From: Bradyrhizobium jicamae
GTDB lineage: Bacteria > Pseudomonadota > Alphaproteobacteria > Rhizobiales > Xanthobacteraceae
Direction: 5' to 3'
Assembly (NCBI RefSeq): GCF_018130695.1
Contig: NZ_JAFCJX010000025.1
Span: 58,444-122,443, forward strand
Length of the DNA stretch: 64,000 nt
The translations under genes and the position numbers were made by a program. A model generated the notes under the pieces. It was not told the DNA's origin. It did no database searches and saw only the letters and a program-made list of their open reading frames with translations. This document shows positions 1 through 8,140 of this stretch, one piece after another. The number at the start of each line of letters is the position of its first letter. The first letter of the stretch is position 1.

Positions 1-773
1 CGCGACGTCGTCAGCGAATGGGCGAAGAAATAATAGAAGCCGACCGCGGAGACGATGAACTCGGCGATGATCTCGTTGGATTCCAGCCAGCCGAGCTGCT
101 CGCCGCGGTCGAGCGCGAGCTGTAGCGAGCCGATCGCAACCGCCAGCGCCGTGAAGCCGAACCAGTCGAAGCGCAGTTCGAGGTTCTTCTTGGTCTCGTC
201 CATGAAGATGATCAGGCCGAGCACGGTGATGGCGCCGAACGGCAGGTTGACGAAGAACACCCAGTGCCAGGAATAGGTCTCGGTCAGCCAGGCACCGAGC
301 GACGGCCCCATGATCGGGCCCATCATCACGCCCATGCCCCAGATCGCCATTGCCTTGGCGCGCTCATGCAGCGCGTAGGAGTCGAGCATCACCGCCTGCG
401 ACAGCGGCACCAGCGCCGCGCCGAACACGCCCTGCAGCAGGCGGAACAGCACCATCTGGCTGATGTCCTGCGCAAGGCCGCACATCACGGACGCCATGGT
501 GAAACCGGCGGAGCAGATGATGAAGATGCGCTTGCGGCCGTAGCGGTTGGCGATCCAGCCGACCGGCGCCGTCATGATCGCGGCGGCGACGATGTAGGAG
601 GTCAGCACCCAGTTGATCTGGTCCTGCGAGGCCGACAGCGTGCCCTGCATGTAGGGCAGCGCGACGTTGGCGATCGTGGTGTCGAGCGCCTGCATGATCG
701 TCGCCGTCATGGCGCAGATCGTCACCATGTTCCGGCGCAGGCCGGGAACGGCTGACGGTGACGGCGCGCTCAT
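1..773 (-). CDS. emrB: DHA2-family MFS multidrug exporter, EmrB-like (partial, C-terminus off the left edge)
   Basis: Inner-membrane drug/proton antiporter of the EmrB/QacA (14-TM, DHA2) family. The first 257 residues are in the window and the reading frame runs off the left edge. The N-terminus shows the family sequence LDTTIANVALP at the end of TM1, the loop motif GWIANRYGRKR between TM2 and TM3, and a GPSLGAWL motif in TM5. The ATG at 773 lies 4 bp beyond the stop of the upstream EmrA-like gene, so the two are almost certainly co-transcribed and translationally coupled. With the adaptor it should form a pump spanning the inner membrane and periplasm. Substrate cannot be read from the sequence. 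Confidence 0.9.
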   Translation of the reverse strand, partial: MSAPSPSAVPGLRRNMVTICAMTATIMQALDTTIANVALPYMQGTLSASQDQINWVLTSYIVAAAIMTAPVGWIANRYGRKRIFIICSAGFTMASVMCGLAQDISQMVLFRLLQGVFGAALVPLSQAVMLDSYALHERAKAMAIWGMGVMMGPIMGPSLGAWLTETYSWHWVFFVNLPFGAITVLGLIIFMDETKKNLELRFDWFGFTALAVAIGSLQLALDRGEQLGWLESNEIIAEFIVSAVGFYYFFAHSLTTS

Positions 774-777
774 CGCG

Positions 778-1941
778 TCAGTCCTGGTGCGCCGGCGCAG
801 GCGCCAGCCCGAACAGGCCGGCCAGCGTGCGGCGATGGTTGGTGTCGACGGTGACGTAGACGCTCATGCCGGCCTTCAGCTTCTGAACGTATTTGTCGTT
901 CTTGTCGAAATAGATCCGGATCGGCACGCGCTGCACGATCTTGACGAAATTGCCGGTGGCATTCTGCGGCGGCAGGATCGCGAACTGCGCGCCGGTACCG
1001 GGCGACAGCGAGCCGACCGTGCCCTTGAAGACATGGTTCGGAAACGCGTCGACCTCGAGATCAACGGGCTGGCCGACCGCGACATAGGTGAAGTCGCTTT
1101 CCTTCGGGTTGGCGTCGACCCAGGGATTGGCGATGTCGATCACCGAGAATACCGGCGTGCCGGCGGCGACGAAGCGGCCGAGCTGAATCTGGTCGACTTG
1201 CGTGGCGATGCCCGCCATCGGCGCGCGCAGCACGGTGTGGTCGAGATTGCGCTGGGCGATGCCGAGCGCGGCCTTGGCCTGGGCGTAGGGCGGAAACTTC
1301 TCCAGCGGCAGATTGGGATCGCCGAGCAGCTGCGCCTTGGCGTTGGAGAGTTGCTGCTTGACGAACTGCGCCTGCGCGCCGGCGGTGACGAGGCTGGTCG
1401 CGGAATTATCGAGGTCAAGCTGCGAGCCGACTTTCTGGTTGACCAGCGCGGTCTTGCGCTCGACGTCGCGCTGCTTCAGGTCGACGCCCTGCTGGGCGAG
1501 GTCGAGCATCTGGCCGTAGATCTTGATGTTGGCGACGAGGTTGTCATAGGTCGTCTTGGCCTGCGCGAGATTGGCCTGGGCCTGGTCGACCGCGAGCTGG
1601 AACGGCTCGGGGTCGATCTCGAACAGCACGTCGCCTTCCTTGACCGCCTGTCCCTCCTTCACCACCACCTTGGTGATCTTGCCGGAGATGTCGGGCGTGA
1701 TCAGCACCTTCTGCGCGCCGACATAGGCATCGTCGGTGGTCACGTAGCGGCCGCCATTGAGATAGAACACGATGCCGGCGACCGCTGCGACCGACGGCAG
1801 CACGACCAGCAGCAGGAAGCGGCGATAGCGGCGCAGTCCCGCGAGCAGGCGGCGGCGCGGCTCGGCGGCGAGCTTCTGCGGCGGCGCAGACGGAGCCTTG
1901 TCTTTCTGCTCGGGCGGAAATTTGAGGACGGGATCAGCCAT
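778..1941 (-). CDS. emrA: HlyD/EmrA-type membrane fusion protein (efflux adaptor)
   Basis: Periplasmic adaptor of a tripartite drug exporter, 387 residues. A basic cytoplasmic N-terminus (RRRLLAGLRRYRR) precedes one membrane segment at about residues 42-61. A split biotinyl-lipoyl domain follows (TTDDAYVGAQ..., then VLRAPMAGIA), flanking a coiled-coil hairpin rich in Gln/Ala, and then a beta-barrel domain. The start at 1941 was chosen because AAAGGAG sits 7 bp upstream; a longer open frame reaches 1989 without a ribosome site. Its start overlaps the end of the MarR gene by 8 bp and its stop is 4 bp from the EmrB start, giving the order marR-emrA-emrB. Confidence 0.92.
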   Translation of the reverse strand: MADPVLKFPPEQKDKAPSAPPQKLAAEPRRRLLAGLRRYRRFLLLVVLPSVAAVAGIVFYLNGGRYVTTDDAYVGAQKVLITPDISGKITKVVVKEGQAVKEGDVLFEIDPEPFQLAVDQAQANLAQAKTTYDNLVANIKIYGQMLDLAQQGVDLKQRDVERKTALVNQKVGSQLDLDNSATSLVTAGAQAQFVKQQLSNAKAQLLGDPNLPLEKFPPYAQAKAALGIAQRNLDHTVLRAPMAGIATQVDQIQLGRFVAAGTPVFSVIDIANPWVDANPKESDFTYVAVGQPVDLEVDAFPNHVFKGTVGSLSPGTGAQFAILPPQNATGNFVKIVQRVPIRIYFDKNDKYVQKLKAGMSVYVTVDTNHRRTLAGLFGLAPAPAHQD

Positions 1942-2413
1942 AGCGCTGCTCCTTTCGGGAGGCTTCGCCGGCCGGGGACTGGATGGCATTGCGAACGTTT
2001 TCCTTGATGTCTTCGAGCTGGCCGAGCAGGCGATGCGCGTCGGCGGGATTGATGCCCTCGAGCGCGGTCGCGGTGAGTTCGGCGCGGAGTCCTGCGAGCT
2101 TGCCGAGCAGCGGGCGCGCGGCCTTCTTCAGATAGAGTCGGTTGACGCGGCGGTCGTTCTCGTCGCCGCGGCGCTCGATCAGGCCGGCATCGCACAGCTT
2201 GTCGATCAGCCGCGTCAGCGTGATCGGCTGCATCTCCATCTGCTCGGCGAGTTCCGTCTGCTTCAGGCCTTCCTCGCGTTCCACCTTGGCCAGCACCGCC
2301 CATTGCGCGCGGGTAATGCCGTAACGCGCGGCCTCCTTGTCGGCGTAGACCCGGATCAGCCGGAACACCTCGCCGAGCGTGAACAGGAAATTGGTTTCCA
2401 CGGAACCCCGCAT
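1934..2413 (-). CDS. MarR-family transcriptional regulator of the adjacent efflux genes
   Basis: Winged-helix DNA-binding repressor, about 159 residues. The central wHTH reads ITRAQWAVLAKVEREEGLKQTELAEQMEMQPITLTRLIDKL in outline, followed by the wing (RRGDENDRRVNRLYL), which matches MarR/EmrR. It is the first gene of the marR-emrA-emrB operon, so it probably represses its own operon and is released by the pump's substrate. Two starts are possible. The ATG at 2413 has GGAGG 8 bp upstream and is preferred. The ATG at 2428 lies five codons earlier with GGGAG only 3 bp away. Confidence 0.88.
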   Translation of the reverse strand: MRGSVETNFLFTLGEVFRLIRVYADKEAARYGITRAQWAVLAKVEREEGLKQTELAEQMEMQPITLTRLIDKLCDAGLIERRGDENDRRVNRLYLKKAARPLLGKLAGLRAELTATALEGINPADAHRLLGQLEDIKENVRNAIQSPAGEASRKEQRYG

Positions 2414-2427
2414 GCCGCCTGCCTCCA

Positions 2428-2449
2428 TAAGCTCCCAATATAATAAGCT
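2428..2449 (-). promoter_or_regulatory. Inverted repeat in front of marR, candidate operator
   Basis: The half-sites AAGCT and AGCTT are separated by 12 AT-rich bases immediately upstream of the MarR start. MarR proteins normally bind short palindromes overlapping their own promoter, so this is a reasonable autorepression site, but the half-sites are only 5 bp. Inference only. Confidence 0.35.
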
Positions 2450-2566
2450 TGCTCATGATTTCTGCATGCGGGGTTAACGGGAGCCAGCCCCGCGCTCGGG
2501 GCATGGCTGGGCGCCGCTGGCGCGCGGGCTTTGGGAATGGGCGCCAAAATGCTACAAACCGCCCCG

Positions 2567-3052
2567 ATGAGCCTCGCCAAGCCGACATTCCCGGCCCCCG
2601 ATCATGACCACGGTCGCTGCACCGCGGAGGCGATGTCGCATGCCGAGCAGGTCTGTAGCCGGCGCGCGCAGAAGTTCACGCCGATCCGGCGCCACGTGCT
2701 GCAGGCGTTGCTGTCGAGCCACCGGCCGCTCGGCGCCTATGAGGTAATCGACGAGCTCGCGAAAGCGATGCCGCGGCCGGCGCCGATCACGGTGTATCGC
2801 GCGCTGGATTTCCTGATGGAGAACGGCCTCGTGCATCGCATCGAGAGCCGCAACGCGTTTCTCGCCTGCGCACATGATCATGACGAGACCTCGATGGTCG
2901 CGTTCCTGATCTGCGACCGCTGCGGCGCGGTCGGCGAAATTCCGGCAGCTCCCGTGGCGCAGAGCCTGAAGGCCGCCGCGCGCGCCACCGGCTTTGCGCC
3001 AAAGCTCTCCGTCGTCGAGATCGCCGGCACCTGCGCCCATTGTCAGAAATAA
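2567..3052 (+). CDS. zur: Fur-family regulator, probably the zinc repressor Zur
   Basis: Metal-responsive repressor, about 161 residues. The N-terminal winged helix contains FTPIRRHVLQALLSS and the recognition segment PAPITVYRALDFLMENGLVHRI. The dimerisation domain has the structural zinc site CDRCG and, near the C-terminus, CAHC. A His-rich segment (HDHDE) lies before CDRCG. The arrangement resembles alphaproteobacterial Zur more than Fur, Irr or Mur; the sub-family call is inference. The start is uncertain (in-frame TTG at 2531 and ATG at 2537, 2549, 2567), none with a strong ribosome site. A DMT transporter follows 34 bp downstream on the same strand. Confidence 0.82.
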   Translation: MSLAKPTFPAPDHDHGRCTAEAMSHAEQVCSRRAQKFTPIRRHVLQALLSSHRPLGAYEVIDELAKAMPRPAPITVYRALDFLMENGLVHRIESRNAFLACAHDHDETSMVAFLICDRCGAVGEIPAAPVAQSLKAAARATGFAPKLSVVEIAGTCAHCQK

Positions 3053-3086
3053 CAACAACACGGCGCCAAGCCGGCCACGAGGATCG

Positions 3087-4043
3087 ATGACCACGCAAAC
3101 GATCACCGCCAACGCTGCCCGACCCGTCACCGCGGGGCATGGGCTGCCGCCGGGCGCCATCGCGCTGATGCTGATGCTGTGCCTGAGCTGGGGTTTCAAC
3201 CAGATCGCAGTGAAGCTCGCGCTGCCCGACGTGCCGCCGATGCTGCAGGCGCTGATCCGCTCCGCCGGCGCGCTGCCGGTGATGCTGATCGTCGGCTGGA
3301 TGCGCGGCGTGAAGTTTCTTGCGCGCGACGGATCGCTCGGTCCCGGCATCATCGCCGGCCTGATGTTCGGCGTCGAGTTCGTGCTGATCTTCTCCGGCCT
3401 CGTCTTCACCTCGGCCTCGCGCGCGGCGGTGTTCCTCTACACCGCGCCGTTCTTCGTCGCGCTCGGTTCGCACCAGTTCCTCGGTGAGCGCCTGAGTTCG
3501 GTGCAATGGGGCGGGCTTGCGCTGAGCTTTGCCGGCGTGGCGCTCGCGATCGGCGTGCCGCAGCCCAATGTCGACGCGAAAGTGCTGCTCGGCGATCTCA
3601 TGGTGGTCGGCGGCGGCGCGCTGTGGGCCGCGACCACGCTGGTCGCCAAGGGCACCAAACTGCGCAACGCCGCGCCGGAGAAAGCGCTCGGCTACCAGGT
3701 CGCGATCTCGATCCCGATCCTCGGGGCAGCGTCATGGCTGTTCGGCGAGACCATCACGCATATGCCGAGCGCGCTGTCGATCTCGCTGCTCGCCTATCAG
3801 GCGGTCTGGGTGGTCGGCTGCACCTTCGTGATCTGGTTTGCGATGGTGAAGCGATATTCGGCGAGCAGGCTCTCCGCCTTCACCTTCATCACCCCGCTGT
3901 TCGGCGTGGTCGCGGCGTATTTCATCATGCACGACACGCTGACGCCGGTGTTCGGCGTCGCCGCGCTGCTGGTGATCGTGGGGCTGTATCTGGTCAACAA
4001 GCCGGATCCGAAGGTCACGCCGGATCCGAATGTGCCGGCGTGA
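3087..4043 (+). CDS. DMT-superfamily (EamA) transporter
   Basis: Inner-membrane permease of 318 residues with about ten hydrophobic segments arranged as two EamA repeats. The first contains LCLSWGFNQIAVKLAL and the second LLGDLMVVGGGALWAATTLVAKG. EamA proteins typically export metabolites or amino acids; the substrate is not predictable. Start chosen at the ATG with AGGAT just upstream (3087), not the frame-opening codon at 2994, which lies inside zur. It may be read through from the preceding Fur/Zur-type gene, 34 bp away, but no metal-transport signature is visible. Confidence 0.88.
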   Translation: MTTQTITANAARPVTAGHGLPPGAIALMLMLCLSWGFNQIAVKLALPDVPPMLQALIRSAGALPVMLIVGWMRGVKFLARDGSLGPGIIAGLMFGVEFVLIFSGLVFTSASRAAVFLYTAPFFVALGSHQFLGERLSSVQWGGLALSFAGVALAIGVPQPNVDAKVLLGDLMVVGGGALWAATTLVAKGTKLRNAAPEKALGYQVAISIPILGAASWLFGETITHMPSALSISLLAYQAVWVVGCTFVIWFAMVKRYSASRLSAFTFITPLFGVVAAYFIMHDTLTPVFGVAALLVIVGLYLVNKPDPKVTPDPNVPA

Positions 4044-4056
4044 AGGACGGGATGCG

Positions 4057-4139
4057 TAGGGCGGATTAGCGAAGCGTAATCCGCCATCCTGTGCCGCGAG
4101 ACCGGCCGGTGGATTACGCCTGCGGCTAATCCACCCTAC
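4057..4139 (+). repeat. Palindromic intergenic repeat, GGCGGATTA family
   Basis: A hairpin TAGGGCGGATTA-GCGAAGCG-TAATCCGCC is followed by a second half ending GGATTACGCC...GGCTAATCCACCCTA, so the whole element is a large imperfect palindrome. Related copies are at 6581-6613 and 23473-23553. It lies between convergent genes and includes the stop codon of the rhodanese gene. Confidence 0.75.
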
Positions 4140-5011
4140 CCAACCTCGATCGGCAGCTTTTCATCCTTCGCCCATTCGCCCATCGACGCATCATAGAGCG
4201 TGAGGTTGTCGAAGCCGAGCCGGTGCAGCTGGAACAGGTCGATCGTCGCCGAGATGCCGCCGCCGCAATAGGCGATCACGCGCTTGCTCCGGTCGATGCC
4301 TTGCGCCGCGAATTTCGCTTCGGCGTCAGCGAGCGAGACGAAGGTCTTGCTCTTCGGATCGATCAGCGTTGCCGCCGGCACGTTGACGCTGCCGGGGATG
4401 CGGCCGGGCCGGCCGTAGCGGCTCGGCTCCAGGCCCTTGTAGAATTGCGGGCCGAGCGCGTTGACGATGACGGTGTCGCGCTCGGCCGTTGCCGCCAGCA
4501 CGTCGTGCTTGCCGACGAACAGGCCTTCCCTCGGTCGTGCGTGGAAGGTTGCGTGCGGGTAGCCGCCGGCGAGACCCGTTTCGATGTCGCGACCCTCGGC
4601 GGTCCATTTGTCGATGCCGCCGTCGAGCACGGCAACATTCGTCGCGCCGAGCGAGCGCAGCATCCACCAGAACCGGGTCGCCCACATCGCGGTGCCGATC
4701 GAATAGAGCACGATGCGGCTGTTCGCCGAGATGCCGTGGCGGCCGAAGGCGGCCTCGAGCTGCGCCACCTGTGGCATCATGAAGCGCAACTCGGTGCGGG
4801 CATCCGAGAACTCGCCCTGCAGATCCATGAAATTCGCGCCGGGAATGTGCCCGGCTTCGAACGTCTGACGTCCGGAAACGACAATATAGGGGACACTGCT
4901 GCCCTCGGGGGCCGGCTCCAGATAGGTCGTGCAGTCGAACAGGCGGAGGTCGGCCTGGTTGAGGATATCGGCGAGTTCCGCCGTGGTGATGAGCTCGTTA
5001 TGGCCAGCCAT
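4136..5011 (-). CDS. sseA: Two-domain rhodanese (thiosulfate / 3-mercaptopyruvate sulfurtransferase)
   Basis: Sulfurtransferase of 291 residues with two rhodanese domains. The N-terminal, inactive domain contains DCTTYLEP and GHIPGANFMDL. The C-terminal catalytic domain contains GRIPGSVNVPA and the active-site loop AYCGGGISAT, with the persulfide-forming Cys. The CGGG(I/V) loop resembles 3-mercaptopyruvate sulfurtransferases and thiosulfate sulfurtransferases; substrate choice is unsure. The start is well supported by GGGAGGTGAT 4-5 bp upstream, almost a perfect anti-16S match. It stands alone, convergent with the DMT gene. Confidence 0.9.
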   Translation of the reverse strand: MAGHNELITTAELADILNQADLRLFDCTTYLEPAPEGSSVPYIVVSGRQTFEAGHIPGANFMDLQGEFSDARTELRFMMPQVAQLEAAFGRHGISANSRIVLYSIGTAMWATRFWWMLRSLGATNVAVLDGGIDKWTAEGRDIETGLAGGYPHATFHARPREGLFVGKHDVLAATAERDTVIVNALGPQFYKGLEPSRYGRPGRIPGSVNVPAATLIDPKSKTFVSLADAEAKFAAQGIDRSKRVIAYCGGGISATIDLFQLHRLGFDNLTLYDASMGEWAKDEKLPIEVG

Positions 5012-5269
5012 GGATCACCTCCCGACACTATTTTAACAGGATGCTAAGGTGCCCCGGATCACATGAAAAGACGCGACTTTGCCCTTTGAATCACCCGGAT
5101 TCAGTCCAATATACCCGCCATGCAGAACGCCGCTGCATGGCTTGCTTTCGGCCCCAATCGGCGTCATAAGCTGTTGAATTCGCAACGAAAAGCAGACAAT
5201 TCCCGGGCGCGGCCGCGCCCGTCCTCACCCCCTTGGTGAATGTCACCAAAACCTGATATTCGAGACGCC

Positions 5270-6556
5270 ATGAACAAGCCCGAGATTTTGCCGCAAGACG
5301 ACGTCGCCGGCCCGTCAGCCCGGCACCACACCACGCAGGTCATGGTCGGCAACGTCGCCGTCGGCGGCGGCGCGCCGATCGTCGTGCAGTCGATGACCAA
5401 CACCGACACCGCCGATGTCGACGGCACCATCGCCCAGGTCGCAGCGCTCAGCCGCGCCGGCTCCGAGATGGTCCGCATCACTGTCGATCGCGAGGAGGCC
5501 GCGGCCGCCGTGCCTCACATCCGTGACGGCCTGCGCAAGCGCGGCATCACGACGCCTCTGATCGGGGACTTCCACTATATCGGCCACAAGCTGCTCGCCG
5601 AGTACCCGGCCTGTGCGGAAGCGCTCGACAAGTACCGCATCAATCCTGGCAATGTCGGCTTCAAGAACAAGCGCGACACCCAGTTCGCCGACATCATCGA
5701 GATCGCCAACAAGAACAACAAGGCCGTCCGCATCGGCGCCAACTGGGGCTCGCTCGACCAGGAGCTGCTCACCAAGCTGATGGACGAGAACACGGCCTCG
5801 CCGAATCCGCGCGATGCCCGCGCCGTGACGCGTGAAGCCATGGTGCAGTCGGCGCTGCTCTCGGCCGCCCGCGCCGAAGAGCTCGGCATGCCCAAGAACA
5901 AGATGATCCTGTCGGCGAAGGTCTCCGCCGTGCAGGATCTGATTGCGGTCTATCAGGAACTGGCGCGCCGCTCGGATTACGCGATCCATCTCGGCTTGAC
6001 GGAAGCCGGCATGGGCTCGAAGGGCATCGTCGCCTCGTCGGCCGCGCTCGGCATCCTCCTGCAGCAGGGCATCGGCGACACCATCCGCATCTCGCTGACG
6101 CCGGAGCCCGGCGGCGATCGGACGCTGGAAGTGCAGGTCGCGCAGGAACTGCTGCAGACCATGGGTTTCCGCACCTTCGTGCCGCTGGTTGCGGCCTGCC
6201 CGGGCTGCGGCCGCACCACCTCGACCACGTTCCAGGAGCTGGCGCGCTCGATCCAGGATTTCATCCGCGACGAGATGCCGGCCTGGAAGACCAGGTATCC
6301 GGGCGTCGAGCAGCTCAACGTCGCCGTGATGGGCTGCATCGTCAACGGCCCCGGCGAATCCAAGCACGCCAATATCGGCATCTCCTTGCCGGGCACCGGC
6401 GAAGCACCGGCCGCGCCCGTCTTCGTCGACGGCAAGAAGTTCCGCACCCTGCGCGGCCCCGGTATCGCCGCCGACTTCAAGGCGCTCGTGATCGACTACA
6501 TCGACCAGCGCTACGGCAACGGCGCCAAGCTGCCGGAGACGGCCGGCGCGGAGTAA
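5270..6556 (+). CDS. ispG: 4-hydroxy-3-methylbut-2-en-1-yl diphosphate synthase (IspG/GcpE)
   Basis: Cytosolic [4Fe-4S] enzyme of the MEP isoprenoid pathway. It converts methylerythritol cyclodiphosphate to HMBPP. The 428 residues show the N-terminal TIM-barrel signatures VQSMTNTDT and LIGDFHY, then the C-terminal cluster-binding cysteines in ACPGCGRT and VMGCIVNGPGE. The ATG at 5270 gives the usual alphaproteobacterial N-terminus (MNKPEI...); an in-frame ATG at 5240 would add 10 residues. Monocistronic, closed by a strong hairpin-U terminator at 6584-6619. Confidence 0.97.
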   Translation: MNKPEILPQDDVAGPSARHHTTQVMVGNVAVGGGAPIVVQSMTNTDTADVDGTIAQVAALSRAGSEMVRITVDREEAAAAVPHIRDGLRKRGITTPLIGDFHYIGHKLLAEYPACAEALDKYRINPGNVGFKNKRDTQFADIIEIANKNNKAVRIGANWGSLDQELLTKLMDENTASPNPRDARAVTREAMVQSALLSAARAEELGMPKNKMILSAKVSAVQDLIAVYQELARRSDYAIHLGLTEAGMGSKGIVASSAALGILLQQGIGDTIRISLTPEPGGDRTLEVQVAQELLQTMGFRTFVPLVAACPGCGRTTSTTFQELARSIQDFIRDEMPAWKTRYPGVEQLNVAVMGCIVNGPGESKHANIGISLPGTGEAPAAPVFVDGKKFRTLRGPGIAADFKALVIDYIDQRYGNGAKLPETAGAE

Positions 6557-6580
6557 ATCGCGTCTGCATTGCAGGAATCG

Positions 6581-6613
6581 TAGGGCGGATTAGCGCAAGC
6601 GTAATCCGCCTTA
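6581..6613 (+). repeat. Palindromic intergenic repeat, GGCGGATTA family (short copy)
   Basis: The same TAGGGCGGATTA...TAATCCGCC hairpin as at 4057 and 23473, reduced to one stem-loop. Here the stem is followed by T residues and appears to serve as the ispG terminator. Confidence 0.7.
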
Positions 6614-6619
6614 TTTTTT
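6584..6619 (+). terminator. Rho-independent terminator after ispG
   Basis: Stem GGCGGATTA/TAATCCGCC with a nine-base loop, followed by TTATTTTTT, 28 bp after the ispG stop. It is built from one copy of the GGCGGATTA repeat family. Confidence 0.75.
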
Positions 6620-6731
6620 GGGTGCGAAGCGGCGGGTTGCGCGGAGTTTATCAACGGACGCGCGATCCGTTGGCTAACGCGCCCACCATTGCTACGATGT
6701 CTCCCAACCAAGAACGATCGGGAGATGCCTC

Positions 6732-7625
6732 ATGAGCTCACTGTCCGGCAAGCAGGGCCCGCGCTATCGCCACGTCGCCGATGAATCCGAACCCTACGAA
6801 ACCATCGCCGTCGAGAAGCTGACCCCGATCATCGGGGCGGAAATCTCCGGCGTCGACATCGCGAAGCTCGTCGATGGTGACGCGCGCTCCAACCGGCAGA
6901 TGGACGAGATCCATCGCGCGCTCGCCGAAAACCTCGTCATCTTCTTCCGCGACCAGCACATCTCCCCGCAGCAACACCTCGCCTTCGGGCGCAAGTTCGG
7001 CGAGCTGCATGTGCATCCGGCCGCGCCCAACGAGGGTGATCCGGCGCTGATGAAAATCCATGCCGACAAGGATTCGCCGCGCGCCAATGGCGAGGGCTGG
7101 CACACCGACGTGTCCTGCGATCAGGAGCCGCCGATGGGCTCGATTCTTTACATCAAGCAGTGCCCGCCGCGCGGCGGCGACACGCTGTTCGCCAACATGT
7201 ACGCGGCCTATGAGGCGCTGTCCGACCGGATGAAGTCCTATCTCGACGGGCTGACTGCGCTGCATGACGGCGAGCAGACCTATCGCGGGCTCTACGCCAA
7301 TTACGGCGTCGCCGACAGGCAGACCTATCCGCGCGCCGAGCACCCGATCATCCGCACCCATCCGGTGACGGGCAAGAAGGCGCTCTATGTCAACCGCGGC
7401 TTTACGCGCTTCATCGTCGGCATCCCCCGCGACGAGAGCGATGCCATGCTGGCCTATCTCTACCAGCATGCCGAAAACCCGCTGTTCCAGTGCCGCTTCC
7501 GCTGGACCGAGAACGCGATCGCGTTCTGGGACAACCGCTGCGCCCAGCATCGCGCGATGTGGGATTACTGGCCGCACACCCGCTCCGGCACGCGGGTGAC
7601 GGTGAAGGGTGAGCGGCCGGTGTGA
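6732..7625 (+). CDS. TauD/TfdA-family Fe(II)/2-oxoglutarate dioxygenase
   Basis: Non-heme iron dioxygenase of 297 residues. The iron-binding facial triad is visible as WHTDVS (His-X-Asp) near residue 122 and the distal His in AQHRAMWDYWPH; the 2-oxoglutarate-binding Arg lies in SGTRVTVKGERP. The N-terminus (AEISGVDIAKL) is typical of taurine or 2,4-D dioxygenase relatives. The family oxidises taurine, sulfonates, alkyl sulfates or aryloxyacids; there are no sulfonate-transport neighbours to narrow the substrate. GGGAG lies 7 bp before the ATG. Confidence 0.9.
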   Translation: MSSLSGKQGPRYRHVADESEPYETIAVEKLTPIIGAEISGVDIAKLVDGDARSNRQMDEIHRALAENLVIFFRDQHISPQQHLAFGRKFGELHVHPAAPNEGDPALMKIHADKDSPRANGEGWHTDVSCDQEPPMGSILYIKQCPPRGGDTLFANMYAAYEALSDRMKSYLDGLTALHDGEQTYRGLYANYGVADRQTYPRAEHPIIRTHPVTGKKALYVNRGFTRFIVGIPRDESDAMLAYLYQHAENPLFQCRFRWTENAIAFWDNRCAQHRAMWDYWPHTRSGTRVTVKGERPV

Positions 7626-7646
7626 AGCTGCCTCGCGCAGGCTGAG

Positions 7647-7683
7647 AAAAAAAGAGCGCCTTCCGGTCTTCCGCAAGGCGCTC
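7647..7683 (-). terminator. Terminator for the small peptide gene (minus strand)
   Basis: Perfect 9-bp stem GAGCGCCTT/AAGGCGCTC with a 12-base loop. On the minus strand it is followed by seven T residues, so it ends transcription of the short gene whose stop is at 7691. It may also act for the convergent dioxygenase. Confidence 0.85.
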
Positions 7684-7690
7684 GTCGCAA

Positions 7691-7864
7691 TCAGAAGAGC
7701 TTCTTGACCGCCCAGTCGAAGCCCATGCGGAGGGCGGTGCCGGCGGCGAAGCCACCCACGACGGCCGCGATCCAGATGAAGCCGCCCGAGGTATTGTCGA
7801 GCTCGTCGAGCGACAGCTCATGCGGCTTCATGTTCAGCTCATCCATCTTCATATCCATTTCCAT
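7691..7864 (-). CDS. Small double-glycine-leader peptide, bacteriocin-like precursor
   Basis: A 57-residue peptide. The first 28 residues form a Met/Glu/Asp-rich segment ending ELSLDELDNTSGG. This fits the consensus of double-glycine leader peptides (LSxxEL...GG) that are cleaved and exported by C39-peptidase ABC transporters. The predicted 29-residue mature part begins FIWIAAVVGGFAAG, is hydrophobic with GxxxG-like spacing as in class II bacteriocins, and ends in a basic amphipathic tail (WAVKKLF). Start chosen at 7864 because AGGAG lies 8 bp upstream; the frame is open to 7936. It has its own terminator. No C39 transporter or immunity gene is visible nearby, so function as a bacteriocin, a signalling peptide or something else is unproven. 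Confidence 0.72.
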   Translation of the reverse strand: MEMDMKMDELNMKPHELSLDELDNTSGGFIWIAAVVGGFAAGTALRMGFDWAVKKLF

Positions 7865-7975
7865 TCCAACTGCTCCTGTTTGCGGCGACGTGTCGATTGG
7901 CGTCGTCCGGAGCGTCAGTAGAGCGCTGGATGGCATTTGGTTCTGTGTTCGCGATCACGTCCCATCCAAAGGTAG

Positions 7976-8024
7976 AAAACTCTGTGCTTGCGCAGTCACA
8001 GTCGACAACATTCAGCGCCGTATC
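7976..8024 (-). promoter_or_regulatory. Upstream element shared by the small peptide gene and the Omp gene (copy 1)
   Basis: A 49-bp stretch nearly identical to 8951-9000: AAAACTCTGTG, a variable 8-mer, GTCACAG, a variable pair, then CAACATTCAGC and GCCGTATC. It contains the dyad CTGTG-N10-CACAG. Both copies have the same orientation relative to the downstream minus-strand gene, here 112 bp upstream of the peptide start. Confidence 0.65.
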
Positions 8025-8087
8025 GCCGAGGAGAGGGGGGCTTATCTCTCTGAATTCAGGGGTCTCTTTTGCATGTTCGGGCAAATG

Positions 8088-8117
8088 AAAAGCCCCGGGC
8101 AGAGGCCCGGGGCTTTG
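8088..8117 (-). terminator. Terminator of the outer-membrane protein gene
   Basis: Perfect 12-bp stem AAAGCCCCGGGC/GCCCGGGGCTTT with a four-base loop, located 24 bp past the Omp stop on the minus strand and ending in U residues. Confidence 0.88.
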
Positions 8118-8140
8118 AAGTCGCCTTTGGGAGGCAACGA

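Noticed and set aside
5012..5269. Small gene or RNA between the rhodanese and ispG
   Set aside because: There is no convincing start with ribosome site, and the only inverted pair seen is weak; probably promoters only.
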